A stretch of DNA of 38,170 bases from Bacteroidota bacterium (GCA_013285945.1 JABDGP010000031.1:1-38170); one strand, 5' to 3'; shown: positions 7,638-16,184, counted from the stretch's first letter. Made by a program: numbers and translations. The notes: generated by a model not told the origin, from the sequence alone.

Positions 7638-9530
7638 CTAATACAGGACTCTGAACTTAATCGTATGCTCAATAGCGCGAAGTTCCTTAATCACCTCTTT
7701 GTTATACTCCTTATTGATGTCGGTAATTACGTAACCGATATGCTCATTCGTTTTTAGATACTGGCCCACAATGTTGATGTCGTTGGCTGCAAGGATTTGG
7801 TTTATCCGCGCCAAAATGCCGGGCACATTGTTGTGAATGTGAATAAGTCGGTGAGCGTTTTCTAAAATAGGCAGCGTAAGGTTGGGGAAGTTTACGCTGT
7901 TGCTGGTGCTGCCCGTATTGATGTAATCTGTGATTTTACCGGGTACAAACGTGCCGATGTTCTCTTGCGCTTCCAATGTGCTTCCTCCAATATGTGGAGT
8001 GAGGATAGTATTGGGTAAACCTCTTAGTTCAGAGATGAATTCTTCATTGTTGCTAATCGGTTCGTACGGATAAACATCTATAGCAGAGCCTGCTACTTTT
8101 CCATTCAAAATGTTCTCCCTTAAAGCCTTCACGTCCACTACATGACCGCGACTTAGGTTAAGAAACACAACTCCTTTTTTCATTTGGGAAAACTCTTCGG
8201 AGCCAATCAGGTTTGTGTTGCGTTCATTGCCATCAACATGCAAGGTGATTACATCTGCTGCGTTCAAAAGTTCTCTTAATGTTTTGCATTTTACAGCATT
8301 GCCCAACGCCAGTTTTTCTTCTTTATCATAATACATCACTTTCATGCCTAGGTTTTCGGCAAGTACAGAAAGCTGAGCACCAATATTTCCATAACCGATA
8401 ATGCCTAATTTTTTTCCGCGCACTTCAAAACTTCCTTTGGCCGATTTATCCCACTGGCCCTGGTGCATCTTATTTGACTTGTCGGGAATGCCACGGATGA
8501 GCATAATCATTTCTGCAATCGCTAATTCGACTACCGACCGTGTGTTACTGAAAGGTGCATTGAAAACTGCAACGCCTTTTTTGGTTGCGGCCTTAAGATC
8601 AATTTGATTAGTGCCAATACAAAATGCGCCGATGGCCATTAGGCGGTTGGCGTTTTCTAAAACCCGGGCAGTGACCTGTGTTTTGGAGCGTATCCCTAGT
8701 ACAGAAACGTTTTTTATTTTTTCAAAAAGCTCATCTTCATCAAGCCCTGCGGGGTAAGATTCAATAGTGAACCCTTCGGCTTTCATCAACTCAATAGCCA
8801 CCGGATGCACACCTTCCAGGAGCAGCACGTTGATTCTGTTTTTTGGGTATGAAATTGCGGTATTCAATTTATTAAGATATAAAAATTCGTCGAGGCTTGG
8901 TGTTATGTGGTCTGCTTTACTTAGTACATTTTCGCGCTCTATGTTTTCAGTGAAAGCATAAAATTTATTGGCAAGGCCAGAATGCTTGATTTCATAGTCG
9001 GTGTAGCCATCCCCAATAACATAAACATCGCCGGGAAGGTTTAATCTTTTCAGTTGTTCCGCCTTTCCGTTATTTGAAGAAAGCGGATTGTTTTTGTCGA
9101 AGCCTGTAATCTTTCCGTTGGCGTCATATTGAAATTCATTGGCGAGTATGTTTTCTTTTTTAACGCCAAATTCTACGACCACCGGCTCGATGAATTCGTG
9201 AAAGCCATTGGAAATTATATAAATATGATCTGCATAAGTGCTGAAGAAATCTTTGTTTCGCTTGAATGACTCCGACACTACGCTTTTCAGATGATTGACC
9301 AGTTGTGCTAAATGTTTTTTTTCGGGAGAGAGAAGTTGTATCCTTTTTTCAATCGATTCGCGTAGTGACAAGGTACCATCCATACCCTGATTGGTGATTT
9401 CGGCAATTTGAGTTTTGATGGATTCCTTTTCAGGATGATCTTTCAGCGAGATTTCCGCCAATGCATCAAACGCTTCCACTTTGGTAAACGTACTATCAAA
9501 GTCAATTACAAAATATTTGCTGGGAGTCAT
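7638..9530 (-). CDS. serA: Fused HAD phosphatase (SerB-like) and D-3-phosphoglycerate dehydrogenase
   Basis: 630-residue two-enzyme fusion. Residues 1 to about 225 form a HAD hydrolase resembling phosphoserine phosphatase: DFDST at 10-14 (nucleophile Asp10), IISNG (motif II), NNGKAEQL (Lys) and IGDGYTDYE (motif III). From about residue 231 (RINVLLLEGVHP) it is phosphoglycerate dehydrogenase, with the NAD site LGIIGYGNIGAQ, NLSRGHVVD (Arg), the HIGGSTLEAQENIG histidine segment, and a C-terminal ACT domain from about 555 that normally senses serine. SerA and SerB catalyse the first and last steps of serine synthesis from 3-phosphoglycerate; the middle transaminase SerC is not in this window. 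Both halves keep their catalytic motifs, so the protein is probably bifunctional (inference). Confidence 0.92.
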   Translation of the reverse strand: MTPSKYFVIDFDSTFTKVEAFDALAEISLKDHPEKESIKTQIAEITNQGMDGTLSLRESIEKRIQLLSPEKKHLAQLVNHLKSVVSESFKRNKDFFSTYADHIYIISNGFHEFIEPVVVEFGVKKENILANEFQYDANGKITGFDKNNPLSSNNGKAEQLKRLNLPGDVYVIGDGYTDYEIKHSGLANKFYAFTENIERENVLSKADHITPSLDEFLYLNKLNTAISYPKNRINVLLLEGVHPVAIELMKAEGFTIESYPAGLDEDELFEKIKNVSVLGIRSKTQVTARVLENANRLMAIGAFCIGTNQIDLKAATKKGVAVFNAPFSNTRSVVELAIAEMIMLIRGIPDKSNKMHQGQWDKSAKGSFEVRGKKLGIIGYGNIGAQLSVLAENLGMKVMYYDKEEKLALGNAVKCKTLRELLNAADVITLHVDGNERNTNLIGSEEFSQMKKGVVFLNLSRGHVVDVKALRENILNGKVAGSAIDVYPYEPISNNEEFISELRGLPNTILTPHIGGSTLEAQENIGTFVPGKITDYINTGSTSNSVNFPNLTLPILENAHRLIHIHNNVPGILARINQILAANDINIVGQYLKTNEHIGYVITDINKEYNKEVIKELRAIEHTIKFRVLY

Positions 9531-9543
9531 GGGTAGAGAAATC

Positions 9544-9551
9544 CAAAAGTA
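9544..9551 (-). promoter_or_regulatory. Candidate -7 promoter element of serBA
   Basis: TACTTTTG on the minus strand fits TAnnTTTG and lies 13 nt before the ATG at 9530, implying a very short leader. A TTTTG lies too close upstream to be the -33 box, so only the -7 half is convincing. Confidence 0.45.
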
Positions 9552-9644
9552 TTACAAAACCATCGTTTCATGGCGCTGATTTTCTTCGTTCTTTAAATAA
9601 ATCTCAGGATAATTCACATAGCTACTGTTAGTTAGCCGTTTGAG

Positions 9645-9675
9645 TTTTTTCTTCCGGCAACTTTAGATAAGTTTG
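9645..9675 (+). promoter_or_regulatory. Candidate promoter of the M3 oligopeptidase gene
   Basis: TAAGTTTG (9668-9675) matches the -7 consensus TAnnTTTG and lies 18 nt before the ATG at 9694. A TTTT (9645-9648) is at the expected 19-nt distance. A perfect TTTG (9639-9642) is 25 nt away, rather far. It is arranged back to back with the serBA promoter. Confidence 0.45.
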
Positions 9676-9693
9676 ACCAATTGATTTTAAATT

Positions 9694-11415
9694 ATGGATC
9701 AGCTTGAATTGCCGGTGCGGCCGAAGAGGAAGTTCCTCTCAGAGGATTTTAAAGTTTCTATCTGGGAATCGTTAAAACCGTTTTTTGAAGGTCTTGTCAA
9801 TCGCCAGATAAACACAGCCGATGAATTGAAACACTGGCTTCACGATCGTAGCGAACTGGAATCGGTTATAAGCGAAGATATCGGCTGGCGGTATATCCGT
9901 ATGACTTGTTACACCGACAAGGATGAATATAGCAAAGCCTACCAGGATTTCATTCAAAATATCCAGCCACAAATTGCACCCTATTCTGATTTGTTGAATA
10001 AAAAGGTTTTGGATTGCGCATTTACGTCTGACTTACAAAATCTGCCAGGATATAACCTGATGCTGCGCAACCTCAAAAAAGAAGTTGAGTTATTCCGTGA
10101 AGAGAATATTCCATTATTTACTGAGATTAGTACAGAAACTCAAAAGTATGCTGAGCTTTCAGGCGCTATGACTGTTCAGGTGAATAGTCAGGAGATCACG
10201 TTGCCTCAGGCTGGTGTTTTGCTGCAATCTACCGATCGCGCTAAGCGAGAAGAAGTGTATATGAAAATCACTGAGAGGAGATTGAAAGACAAGGATACAC
10301 TAGACAACCTCTTTTCAGGATTGATTTCATTGCGACACCGCGTTGCTCAAAATGCTGGATTTAAGAACTTTCGCGATTATCAGTTTAAAGCCTATGGCCG
10401 ATTTGACTATACACCCCAGGATTGCTTCAATTTTCATGAGGCTATCGAAAGCGAAGTTGTGCCGCTGCTGAATGAATTTGCTAATACAAGAAAATCGGAA
10501 TTGAAAGTAACTGAACTTCGACCATGGGATAAGGCAGTGGATGCTCAGGGCCGCGAACCTTTAAAAGCTTTTAGCGATGGAAAGGAATTGACCGAAAAAT
10601 CAATCGATGTTTTTAGAAGGCTGGATACTTATTTGGGTCGTTGCCTTGAGATAATGAAGCAAATGGGGCATTTGGATTTGGAATCCCGCAAAGGAAAAGC
10701 TCCGGGTGGTTATAATTATCCGTTGGCTGAAATTGGTGTGCCTTTTATTTTTATGAACGCCACCTCAACGATGCGCGACATGACTACAATTATGCACGAA
10801 GGCGGGCATGCAGTTCATAATTTCCTGACCATGGATTTGGAATTGAACGATTTCAAGTCGCCCCCCATGGAAGTAGCTGAGCTTGCCTCGATGAGTATGG
10901 AATTGATTTCGATGGATGAATGGCATATTTTCTTCCCCAATGAAAAGGAATTGAAGCGTGCAAAGCATGAGCAACTGGAAGATATCATTGAAACGTTGCC
11001 CTGGGTGGCAACTATCGATAAATTCCAGCATTGGATTTATGAAAACCCGGCTCATTCGTCGAGCGAACGAATCGGGCAATGGAATAAAATTTTCAACCAG
11101 TTCTCCGACACGGCTACGGATTGGTCTGGTTTGCAAGACACGAAGGATTTTCTATGGCAGAAGCAACTGCATTTGTATGAAGTGCCTTTTTATTACATCG
11201 AATATGGAATGGCACAACTGGGAGCAATTGCCGTGTGGCGAAATTTTAAAAAAGATAAGCGAGATGGCTTAAAACGATACCAGGATGCGCTACGGCTTGG
11301 CAATATGACCACTATACCTGAGATATATAAAGCGGCAGGTATTCGTTTTGACTTCAGTAAGGGCTACATCCATGAGCTGATGGGCTTTGTCAAAGATGAG
11401 CTGTCAAAGATTTAG
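9694..11415 (+). CDS. M3-family oligoendopeptidase (PepF-like)
   Basis: 573-residue zinc oligopeptidase of the thimet oligopeptidase/PepF clan, expected to degrade small peptides in the cytoplasm (no signal peptide). The HExxH motif is HEGGH at residues 368-372 in TTIMHEGGHAVHNFL. The third ligand is probably Glu396 in VAELASMSMEL. The late segment PFYYIEYGMAQLGAIAVW is the substrate-binding tyrosine region typical of M3B enzymes. ATG at 9694 behind a TAnnTTTG element. It converges on the marR gene with a single base between the two stop codons, and no terminator hairpin is seen in that junction. Confidence 0.95.
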   Translation: MDQLELPVRPKRKFLSEDFKVSIWESLKPFFEGLVNRQINTADELKHWLHDRSELESVISEDIGWRYIRMTCYTDKDEYSKAYQDFIQNIQPQIAPYSDLLNKKVLDCAFTSDLQNLPGYNLMLRNLKKEVELFREENIPLFTEISTETQKYAELSGAMTVQVNSQEITLPQAGVLLQSTDRAKREEVYMKITERRLKDKDTLDNLFSGLISLRHRVAQNAGFKNFRDYQFKAYGRFDYTPQDCFNFHEAIESEVVPLLNEFANTRKSELKVTELRPWDKAVDAQGREPLKAFSDGKELTEKSIDVFRRLDTYLGRCLEIMKQMGHLDLESRKGKAPGGYNYPLAEIGVPFIFMNATSTMRDMTTIMHEGGHAVHNFLTMDLELNDFKSPPMEVAELASMSMELISMDEWHIFFPNEKELKRAKHEQLEDIIETLPWVATIDKFQHWIYENPAHSSSERIGQWNKIFNQFSDTATDWSGLQDTKDFLWQKQLHLYEVPFYYIEYGMAQLGAIAVWRNFKKDKRDGLKRYQDALRLGNMTTIPEIYKAAGIRFDFSKGYIHELMGFVKDELSKI

Positions 11416-11416
11416 A

Positions 11417-11866
11417 CTAGCCTCTGCACTTGTCCAATAAGTTGCTGAGTTGTTGCGCTTCGGTCGGGGTGATTTTGAGCACAGCGCTGTCAGTTTGATC
11501 CAATTTATCGTCAAGGACTTTCAATAGTTCCAAACCTTTGTTTGTAATGATCACATCGGCTGCCCGTTTGTCGTTGGGGCATTGACTTTTAATAATTAGC
11601 TTTTTTGTGACAAGACGGTCAAGCAGGCGCGACACATCGGAGTTTTTGTCGAGCATTCTTGATTTGATTTCCGCGCCCGATATTTTGTTAGGGTATTGGC
11701 CGCGGAGGATCCGAAGTATGTTGAATTGCTGATTGGTGATGCCAAATTTTTCAAAGAAATCTTTATTCTTACTCTCCAGCCATCCGGCTGTAAAGAATAG
11801 ATTCAACATCGCCTTGTGATGGGCGTTCCGGAATTTGACCTGTTTGATTTCTTCTTCGATTTTCAT
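11417..11866 (-). CDS. MarR family transcriptional regulator
   Basis: 149-residue winged-helix regulator. The fold is visible as GITNQQFNILRILRGQYP, GAEIKSRMLDKNSDVSRLLDRLVTKKLI (recognition helix) and the wing KSQCPNDKRAADVIITNKG. It follows yceI on the same strand with only 43 nt between, almost filled by a perfect terminator, so it has no room for a separate promoter of ordinary size. It is likely expressed by read-through from the yceI promoter. The 26-bp palindrome upstream of yceI is a good candidate for its own operator. The inducer is unknown. Confidence 0.92.
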   Translation of the reverse strand: MKIEEEIKQVKFRNAHHKAMLNLFFTAGWLESKNKDFFEKFGITNQQFNILRILRGQYPNKISGAEIKSRMLDKNSDVSRLLDRLVTKKLIIKSQCPNDKRAADVIITNKGLELLKVLDDKLDQTDSAVLKITPTEAQQLSNLLDKCRG

Positions 11867-11875
11867 TGGGAATTA

Positions 11876-11903
11876 AAAAAGGGGAGTGTTTGCTCCCCTT
11901 TTT
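11876..11903 (-). terminator. Intrinsic terminator between yceI and marR
   Basis: Perfect 11-bp arms AAAAAGGGGAG (11876-11886) and CTCCCCTTTTT (11893-11903) around a 6-nt loop. Read on the minus strand, the stem is followed by a run of T residues right after the yceI stop. Because marR starts 10 nt beyond, it probably works as a partial terminator that lowers marR relative to yceI. Its symmetry could also stop transcripts arriving on the plus strand. Confidence 0.85.
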
Positions 11904-11909
11904 GATATT

Positions 11910-12485
11910 TTAAGCTTGTTTGTTGATCTCAACTTTTACGTTGATTTCAACTTCATCGCCTACGATCAAGCCACCACCTTCAAGGGCTTTGTCGAATTTC
12001 AAACCAAACTCTTTGCGGTTGACCTTACCTTTGATTTTGAAGCCAGCTTTTTCGCCACCAAATGCTTTTACGCGGCCGCCATAGGTTACCTCGAATGTGG
12101 CAGGTTTGGTTACGTCACGCATTGTCAGGTTACCTTTCAATACATATTTGCCGCCATCTTTTACCAGTGTTCCTGTGAATTTCAACTCAGGGAATTTTTC
12201 TGCATTGAAGAAATCATCTGATTTCAAGTGACCATCGCGCTTTTCATTGTCAGTAAAGACAGAAGCGGTCTTTGCAGAGAACTCAACAGTTGCACCTGCA
12301 AAGTCATCGGCTGTGCTTACAACCTTAGCATCGAAATCCTTAAAGTTTCCTGTTGTTTCAGAAACAACCATGTGAGCAACACTAAATCCGATGTTAGAGT
12401 GTGCCTTGTCAATAGACCAATTGGTCTGCGCAGTCGCAGCACCTGCTACAAGCACTGCAATCATAAATGCGTTAATTTTTTTCAT
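11910..12485 (-). CDS. YceI family periplasmic lipid-binding protein
   Basis: 191-residue exported lipocalin-like beta barrel of the YceI family; characterised members bind polyisoprenoids or amphiphiles. The signal peptide MKKINAFMIAVLVAGAATAQ is clear, and the mature protein opens with TNWSIDKAHSNIGFSVAHMVVS, the family signature. Later strands include KSDDFFNAEKFPELKFTG and GNLTMRDVTKPATFEV, also typical. ATG at 12485. The 26-bp palindrome sits 40 nt upstream, and a strong terminator follows the stop codon. The following marR gene is probably its regulator. Likely an envelope stress or lipid-related function; the ligand is not readable from sequence. Confidence 0.93.
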   Translation of the reverse strand: MKKINAFMIAVLVAGAATAQTNWSIDKAHSNIGFSVAHMVVSETTGNFKDFDAKVVSTADDFAGATVEFSAKTASVFTDNEKRDGHLKSDDFFNAEKFPELKFTGTLVKDGGKYVLKGNLTMRDVTKPATFEVTYGGRVKAFGGEKAGFKIKGKVNRKEFGLKFDKALEGGGLIVGDEVEINVKVEINKQA

Positions 12486-12506
12486 TTTAATTTATTGGTT
12501 TGATGG

Positions 12507-12550
12507 CAAAGTAACGCAAACTGCATAATATATGTTTAAACATATATTAT
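12507..12550 (-). promoter_or_regulatory. yceI promoter region with 26-bp perfect palindrome (putative MarR operator)
   Basis: Positions 12525-12550 form a perfect 26-bp palindrome whose half is ataatatatgttt (12525-12537). A near-consensus -7 element TTACTTTG lies at 12507-12514 on the minus strand, 21 nt before the ATG. The expected -33 position, about 20-22 nt upstream, falls inside the palindrome (TTTA at its centre). A MarR dimer bound here would overlap the -33 region. Binding by the MarR encoded at 11417-11866 is inferred from linkage. Confidence 0.7.
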
Positions 12551-12645
12551 TTTATTTTTAAGTAAAACATAACTGACTGATTGCCAACACTTAAAATTTG
12601 TTAAGAAATTGTAAAGAGGAAAAAGTGTGCTGACGTGCTAACCCT

Positions 12646-13338
12646 TTAAAGGTAAAAATCATCAGTTAGAGTACGGTAAGCAGTTGACTTTTCTCCATTA
12701 CTATCATAAAGGACCAATTCCTCTGAAATAATAGGTTCTGTCGACATCGAATATTCAAATAGCCAGCGCTCCTGTGGTTTCTCTTTGCGCGAACTAAAAG
12801 AGAGTTGGCGATTCACAAATAGGCCTTTTTGATTCGAAAGAGAATTAAATTGTTTTCCTTCCCGAAAGGGGAGGATCACTGCCAATTTTCCTTTTGGACT
12901 GAGCAATCGTAGCGAATGAAAAATCAATTCATCGTACCTTAAAGTTTGAGTATGCCTTGCTTGAGCTCGCTTCTGCAACGGAGGGAGCAGGCTGTCGTTG
13001 AAAAAAGGAGGATTGCTTACTATCAAGTCGTATTTATAGCCAGGCTCAAATTCCTGAATTGCCTTTTGATGAACTGCGATCTTCGTTGGCCACGGCGACT
13101 CTGAAATATTTTGAGCAGCCTGTGCCGCATCTTGCGCCTCGATCTCAACAGCATCGATAGCTACCTCAAGATCTGTCCGCTGAGCAAGCATCAGGGCAAT
13201 TACGCCACATCCTGTTCCAATATCGAGTATCTTTTTTGCTCCAGCAGTGTTCACCCAGGCGCCTAAAAGCACTGCGTCGGTGCCTACCTTCATCCCGCAA
13301 CTATCATGGCGGACAGAGAATTTTTTAAAACGAAACAT
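12646..13338 (-). CDS. trmN6: tRNA1(Val) (adenine(37)-N6)-methyltransferase
   Basis: 230-residue class I SAM-dependent methyltransferase of the YfiC/TrmN6 group, which makes m6A37 in tRNA1(Val). The N-terminus MFRFKKFSVRHDSCGMKVGTD is typical. SAM motif I is ILDIGTGCGVIALMLAQ (about residues 39-55), and the amino-methyltransferase motif is NPPF at residues 109-112 in DLIVSNPPFFNDS. Length matches the family. ATG at 13338, about 28 nt after the lhgO stop on the same strand. No terminator hairpin is seen downstream; the 12551-12645 stretch is AT-rich without recognised structure. Confidence 0.92.
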   Translation of the reverse strand: MFRFKKFSVRHDSCGMKVGTDAVLLGAWVNTAGAKKILDIGTGCGVIALMLAQRTDLEVAIDAVEIEAQDAAQAAQNISESPWPTKIAVHQKAIQEFEPGYKYDLIVSNPPFFNDSLLPPLQKRAQARHTQTLRYDELIFHSLRLLSPKGKLAVILPFREGKQFNSLSNQKGLFVNRQLSFSSRKEKPQERWLFEYSMSTEPIISEELVLYDSNGEKSTAYRTLTDDFYL

Positions 13339-13366
13339 AATATCAAACCCAACCCAGGTCAGAATT

Positions 13367-14560
13367 CTAAAATCGTTTCAGTGCCAAGGATGCAATCGTT
13401 TCGCCGATTGCTAATGAGGATGTAGCTGCCGGTGATGGAGCATTGCAGACATTGATTACATTTTTCTCTTCGAGAATTAAGAAATCATCTACCAGCCCTC
13501 CATCGCGACTGCATGCCTGCGCGCGCACACCGGCACCGCCTTCGGTTAAGTCATTCTCTTTTATTTCGGGAATTAACTTTTGAAGAGCTTTTGTGAAGGC
13601 TGCTTTTGAAAAGGAACGATACATTTCACTAAATCCGGTACGCCAGTACTTAGCGGCCACTTTCTGAAACCCCGGCCATGCCAGCGACTCTGTCAGTTCT
13701 GCTAAATTGATATCAGATTTTTTATACCCTTCTCGCCGGAAAGCCAGTACTGCATTCGGTCCGGCCTCAACGCCACCTTTGGCCATACGCGTAAAGTGTA
13801 CTCCGAGAAAAGGAAAATTAGGGTCTGGAACCGGGTAGATCAGATTTTTAACTAAGTATTCTTTTTCTTTTTTCAATTTGAAGTACTCACCGCGAAACGG
13901 GATGATTTTTACATTGAGGTCGGTAACCGTTAGCCTGGCTACACGATCAGAATAAAGCCCTGCACAATTGATAACTAGTTTTGCAGCATAGCTTGATTTG
14001 TCAGTAACTACTTCTGATTGACTAACCTGATTGTTAATTTTGATGACCCGCTCGCTCAATTTAATGACCGCTCCATTTTTCTGAAGAATCTCAGCGTATT
14101 TCATGGCCACTTTGGTGTAATCGACAATCCCGGTTTGTGGCACAAAAATCCCCTTGAGTCCATGCACATGAGGTTCGTACTCCTTCAATTCTTCCTTTGA
14201 AAGTTTCTTTAAGTTCTCCAATCCATTTTGTTGACCCCGTACGAAAAGATTTTCTAATAAAGGCAATTCACGCTCTTCTGTGGCCACCACAATTTTTCCA
14301 CACAGGTCAAAGGGAATTTCATTTTCCTTACAAAAGGAAATAAGTAGGTGATAACCTTTTATGCAATTGATGGCCTTGAGGCTTCCTGGCTTATAATAAA
14401 GCCCAGAATGGATCACACCACTGTTGTTGCCTGTCTGGTGAAGGGCAAGTTTATCCTCTTTTTCAATCAGTAAGATCTTGAGCGACGGCTTTGCCTTCTG
14501 GATTTGAAGGGCTGTGGCCAATCCGACAATACCGCCACCGATGACTGTTACATCAAACAT
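13367..14560 (-). CDS. lhgO: L-2-hydroxyglutarate oxidase/dehydrogenase
   Basis: 397-residue FAD enzyme of the DAO fold that oxidises L-2-hydroxyglutarate to 2-oxoglutarate, removing a side-product of dehydrogenases. The dinucleotide motif VIGGGIVGLATALQ is at residues 6-19, followed by LLIEKEDKLALHQTGNNSGVIHSGLYYKPGS, a signature of the LhgO subfamily. LVINCAGLYSD and GGAGVRAQACSRDG further support it. ATG at 14560. It lies between the glutamine amidotransferase and trmN6 on the same strand with short gaps. Some homologues are annotated as generic NAD(P)/FAD-dependent oxidoreductases, but the subfamily assignment is strong. Confidence 0.93.
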   Translation of the reverse strand: MFDVTVIGGGIVGLATALQIQKAKPSLKILLIEKEDKLALHQTGNNSGVIHSGLYYKPGSLKAINCIKGYHLLISFCKENEIPFDLCGKIVVATEERELPLLENLFVRGQQNGLENLKKLSKEELKEYEPHVHGLKGIFVPQTGIVDYTKVAMKYAEILQKNGAVIKLSERVIKINNQVSQSEVVTDKSSYAAKLVINCAGLYSDRVARLTVTDLNVKIIPFRGEYFKLKKEKEYLVKNLIYPVPDPNFPFLGVHFTRMAKGGVEAGPNAVLAFRREGYKKSDINLAELTESLAWPGFQKVAAKYWRTGFSEMYRSFSKAAFTKALQKLIPEIKENDLTEGGAGVRAQACSRDGGLVDDFLILEEKNVINVCNAPSPAATSSLAIGETIASLALKRF

Positions 14561-14587
14561 ATTCCTTAAAACTACAGTTTAAATTAT

Positions 14588-15442
14588 TTATGCGTGAATC
14601 GGGCGGATGCGCACGTTCAGGGTTTGTTCAACGATAACAAAATGATTTGGTGGTATCATAGTCCAATTGGGATCATCGGAGAGTTTTTCGGAAACAATAA
14701 GAACAGCGTGATCATCGTCTTCGGGCGCTTCCATACGTGTGATGCCGTCTTCTACAACATAGCGACTACCTTCTGAATGATATAGCGTCAACGGAGTTTC
14801 ATTCGGGTCAGTGCAATAGCGCGTGGCAACAATGAACAGCCCATTGGTGAAAACCATATTCAGATACGCCTCTTCCTTTATGCCATGGTCGGTCATTAAT
14901 TTTTTTAGTTCCTTAAAAGTCCGTTCAAAAGCATCCACAACTGCCTCGGGACTTACACTCTTATGATTTGCAAAAAGCTCATTGAGCATGAATGCGAAAA
15001 TATGCTCTGAGTCAGTCTGGCCTTTGATCCAATTATATAGCTCGTCAGTCAATGGATGACGCATGAATCGCTTGATCTTTGTGAAATCCTCAACGCCACC
15101 GTTATGCGCCATCAGCATATTTTTGAATTGAAAAGGATGGCAATTGCTTTCACTCACATCGCCTACACTGGCAGCCCGCACGTGGGCAATCATGCAATCG
15201 GTTTTGATTTTGGGTGCCAGGTTTCTAAGGTTGCGGTTACTCCATGCCGGATTTACAGACACAAATGTAATGGGCTCGTAGTTTAACTCAGGTACATACC
15301 AGCCTATTCCAAATCCATCACCATTGAGCGGCTCCTCAATCTCCCGCGCGTGAAAACTTTGGTTGATCAGTGAATTTTTGGGTTGGTACAACAATTTATC
15401 GATGATAATCGGAGTGCCTTTGTATGCCATTAGCCTGCACAT
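14588..15442 (-). CDS. Class II glutamine amidotransferase (YafJ/EgtC-like)
   Basis: 284-residue Ntn-hydrolase. The N-terminus MCRLMAYKG exposes Cys2 as nucleophile after Met removal. NGDGFGIGWYVPE, AHVRAAS and FKNMLMAHNGGVEDF are the conserved substrate-pocket segments of stand-alone class II amidotransferases, and TDSEHIFAFML is likewise typical. Such proteins hydrolyse gamma-glutamyl bonds; EgtC does this in ergothioneine synthesis, but no egtB or egtD neighbour is seen here, so that role is not supported. ATG at 15442, 27 nt upstream of lhgO's start on the same strand. The physiological substrate is unknown. Confidence 0.9.
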   Translation of the reverse strand: MCRLMAYKGTPIIIDKLLYQPKNSLINQSFHAREIEEPLNGDGFGIGWYVPELNYEPITFVSVNPAWSNRNLRNLAPKIKTDCMIAHVRAASVGDVSESNCHPFQFKNMLMAHNGGVEDFTKIKRFMRHPLTDELYNWIKGQTDSEHIFAFMLNELFANHKSVSPEAVVDAFERTFKELKKLMTDHGIKEEAYLNMVFTNGLFIVATRYCTDPNETPLTLYHSEGSRYVVEDGITRMEAPEDDDHAVLIVSEKLSDDPNWTMIPPNHFVIVEQTLNVRIRPIHA

Positions 15443-15590
15443 AAACTCAAGATTTTTTGAAAAGATAAATAAAAAGGACGAGGTAAGGGGGTTTTGACGG
15501 ATTAAAGAGAGGATTAGCGGCCTGGAGACGTTGATAGGATGGCAGGAAAAACTGAAAAGCTTTTGATGTGGGAAAATACCCGATTTTTAA

Positions 15591-15598
15591 TAGTTTTG
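15591..15598 (+). promoter_or_regulatory. Candidate -7 promoter element of the yfiR-sensor operon
   Basis: TAGTTTTG fits TAnnTTTG and lies 63 nt before the ATG at 15662. A TTTG (15562-15565) is upstream, with a rather long 25-nt spacer. It sits inside an open N-terminal extension of the yfiR frame, which argues for the 15662 start. The remainder of the 15443-15661 gap holds no other recognisable feature. Confidence 0.4.
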
Positions 15599-15661
15599 AA
15601 ATGCTGTCATTCATACATTTGGAAAAACTATATCCGGATACGAAGAAATTCCTGCCCTAAC

Positions 15662-16174
15662 ATGAAGAAAATCGCTTTACAGCTTGCCTTGATTCTGGCG
15701 GTAGTTACCGTTTATGGGCAAAGCCAACCTCCAAAGGTTCAAACTTATGGATTGTTTATGTACAGTTTTACAAGGTTTGTACAATGGCCTCCCGAAGCCA
15801 GCGAAGGTGATTTTGAAATTGCAGTACTTGGTGAATCTCCCATTTATACGGAACTTAAAACCATGGCTGAACGAAAGAAGGCAGGCAGCAGGACCATCAA
15901 GGTTACCAAGATTAATTCTGTCGCTGAATTTAAAAAAGGTCAAATTCTCTATGTATCTCAGGATTTCTCTGCAAAATATGCCGATGTAGCAGCCAAAATT
16001 GGTGATTCGCCAGTGCTAATCGTTACAGAGCAGGCCGCACCTGGAAGTAAGGGCTGCGTTAATTTTGTAACTAACAAAGAAGGCAGGCTAGCTTTTGAAC
16101 TGAACCAGGCAGCAATGGCTCAACACAAGTTAAAAGCTTCAGCAGAACTAACACGCTTGGCTATCGCAAATTGA
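15662..16174 (+). CDS. YfiR-family (DUF4154) periplasmic protein
   Basis: 170-residue exported protein. The start at 15662 gives a standard signal peptide (MKKIALQLALILAVVTVYGQ); the frame is open back to 15539, but that extension is charged and overlaps a candidate promoter. Family features are YGLFMYSFTRFVQWP near the mature N-terminus, FEIAVLGESPIYTEL, GQILYVSQDF and the C-terminal GCVNFVTNKEGRLAFELNQAA. In Pseudomonas, YfiR is the periplasmic inhibitor of the membrane diguanylate cyclase YfiN. Here the next gene, 10 nt downstream, encodes a membrane sensor with a periplasmic domain and HAMP, so an analogous periplasmic control is plausible (inference). No cysteines are seen in the mature part apart from Cys in KGCVN. 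Confidence 0.88.
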   Translation: MKKIALQLALILAVVTVYGQSQPPKVQTYGLFMYSFTRFVQWPPEASEGDFEIAVLGESPIYTELKTMAERKKAGSRTIKVTKINSVAEFKKGQILYVSQDFSAKYADVAAKIGDSPVLIVTEQAAPGSKGCVNFVTNKEGRLAFELNQAAMAQHKLKASAELTRLAIAN

Positions 16175-16184
16175 AACTACACCT

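Noticed and set aside
9639-9675. TTTG boxes 25 nt from TAnnTTTG, seen before both the M3 peptidase and yfiR genes, as a possible variant promoter spacing
   Set aside because: Only two or three cases in AT-rich sequence; the usual spacing is about 17-23 nt and TTTG is frequent by chance.
15539-15661. A 41-residue N-terminal extension of the YfiR protein
   Set aside because: The extension would hide the signal peptide, is unlike family members, and contains the candidate -7 promoter element.
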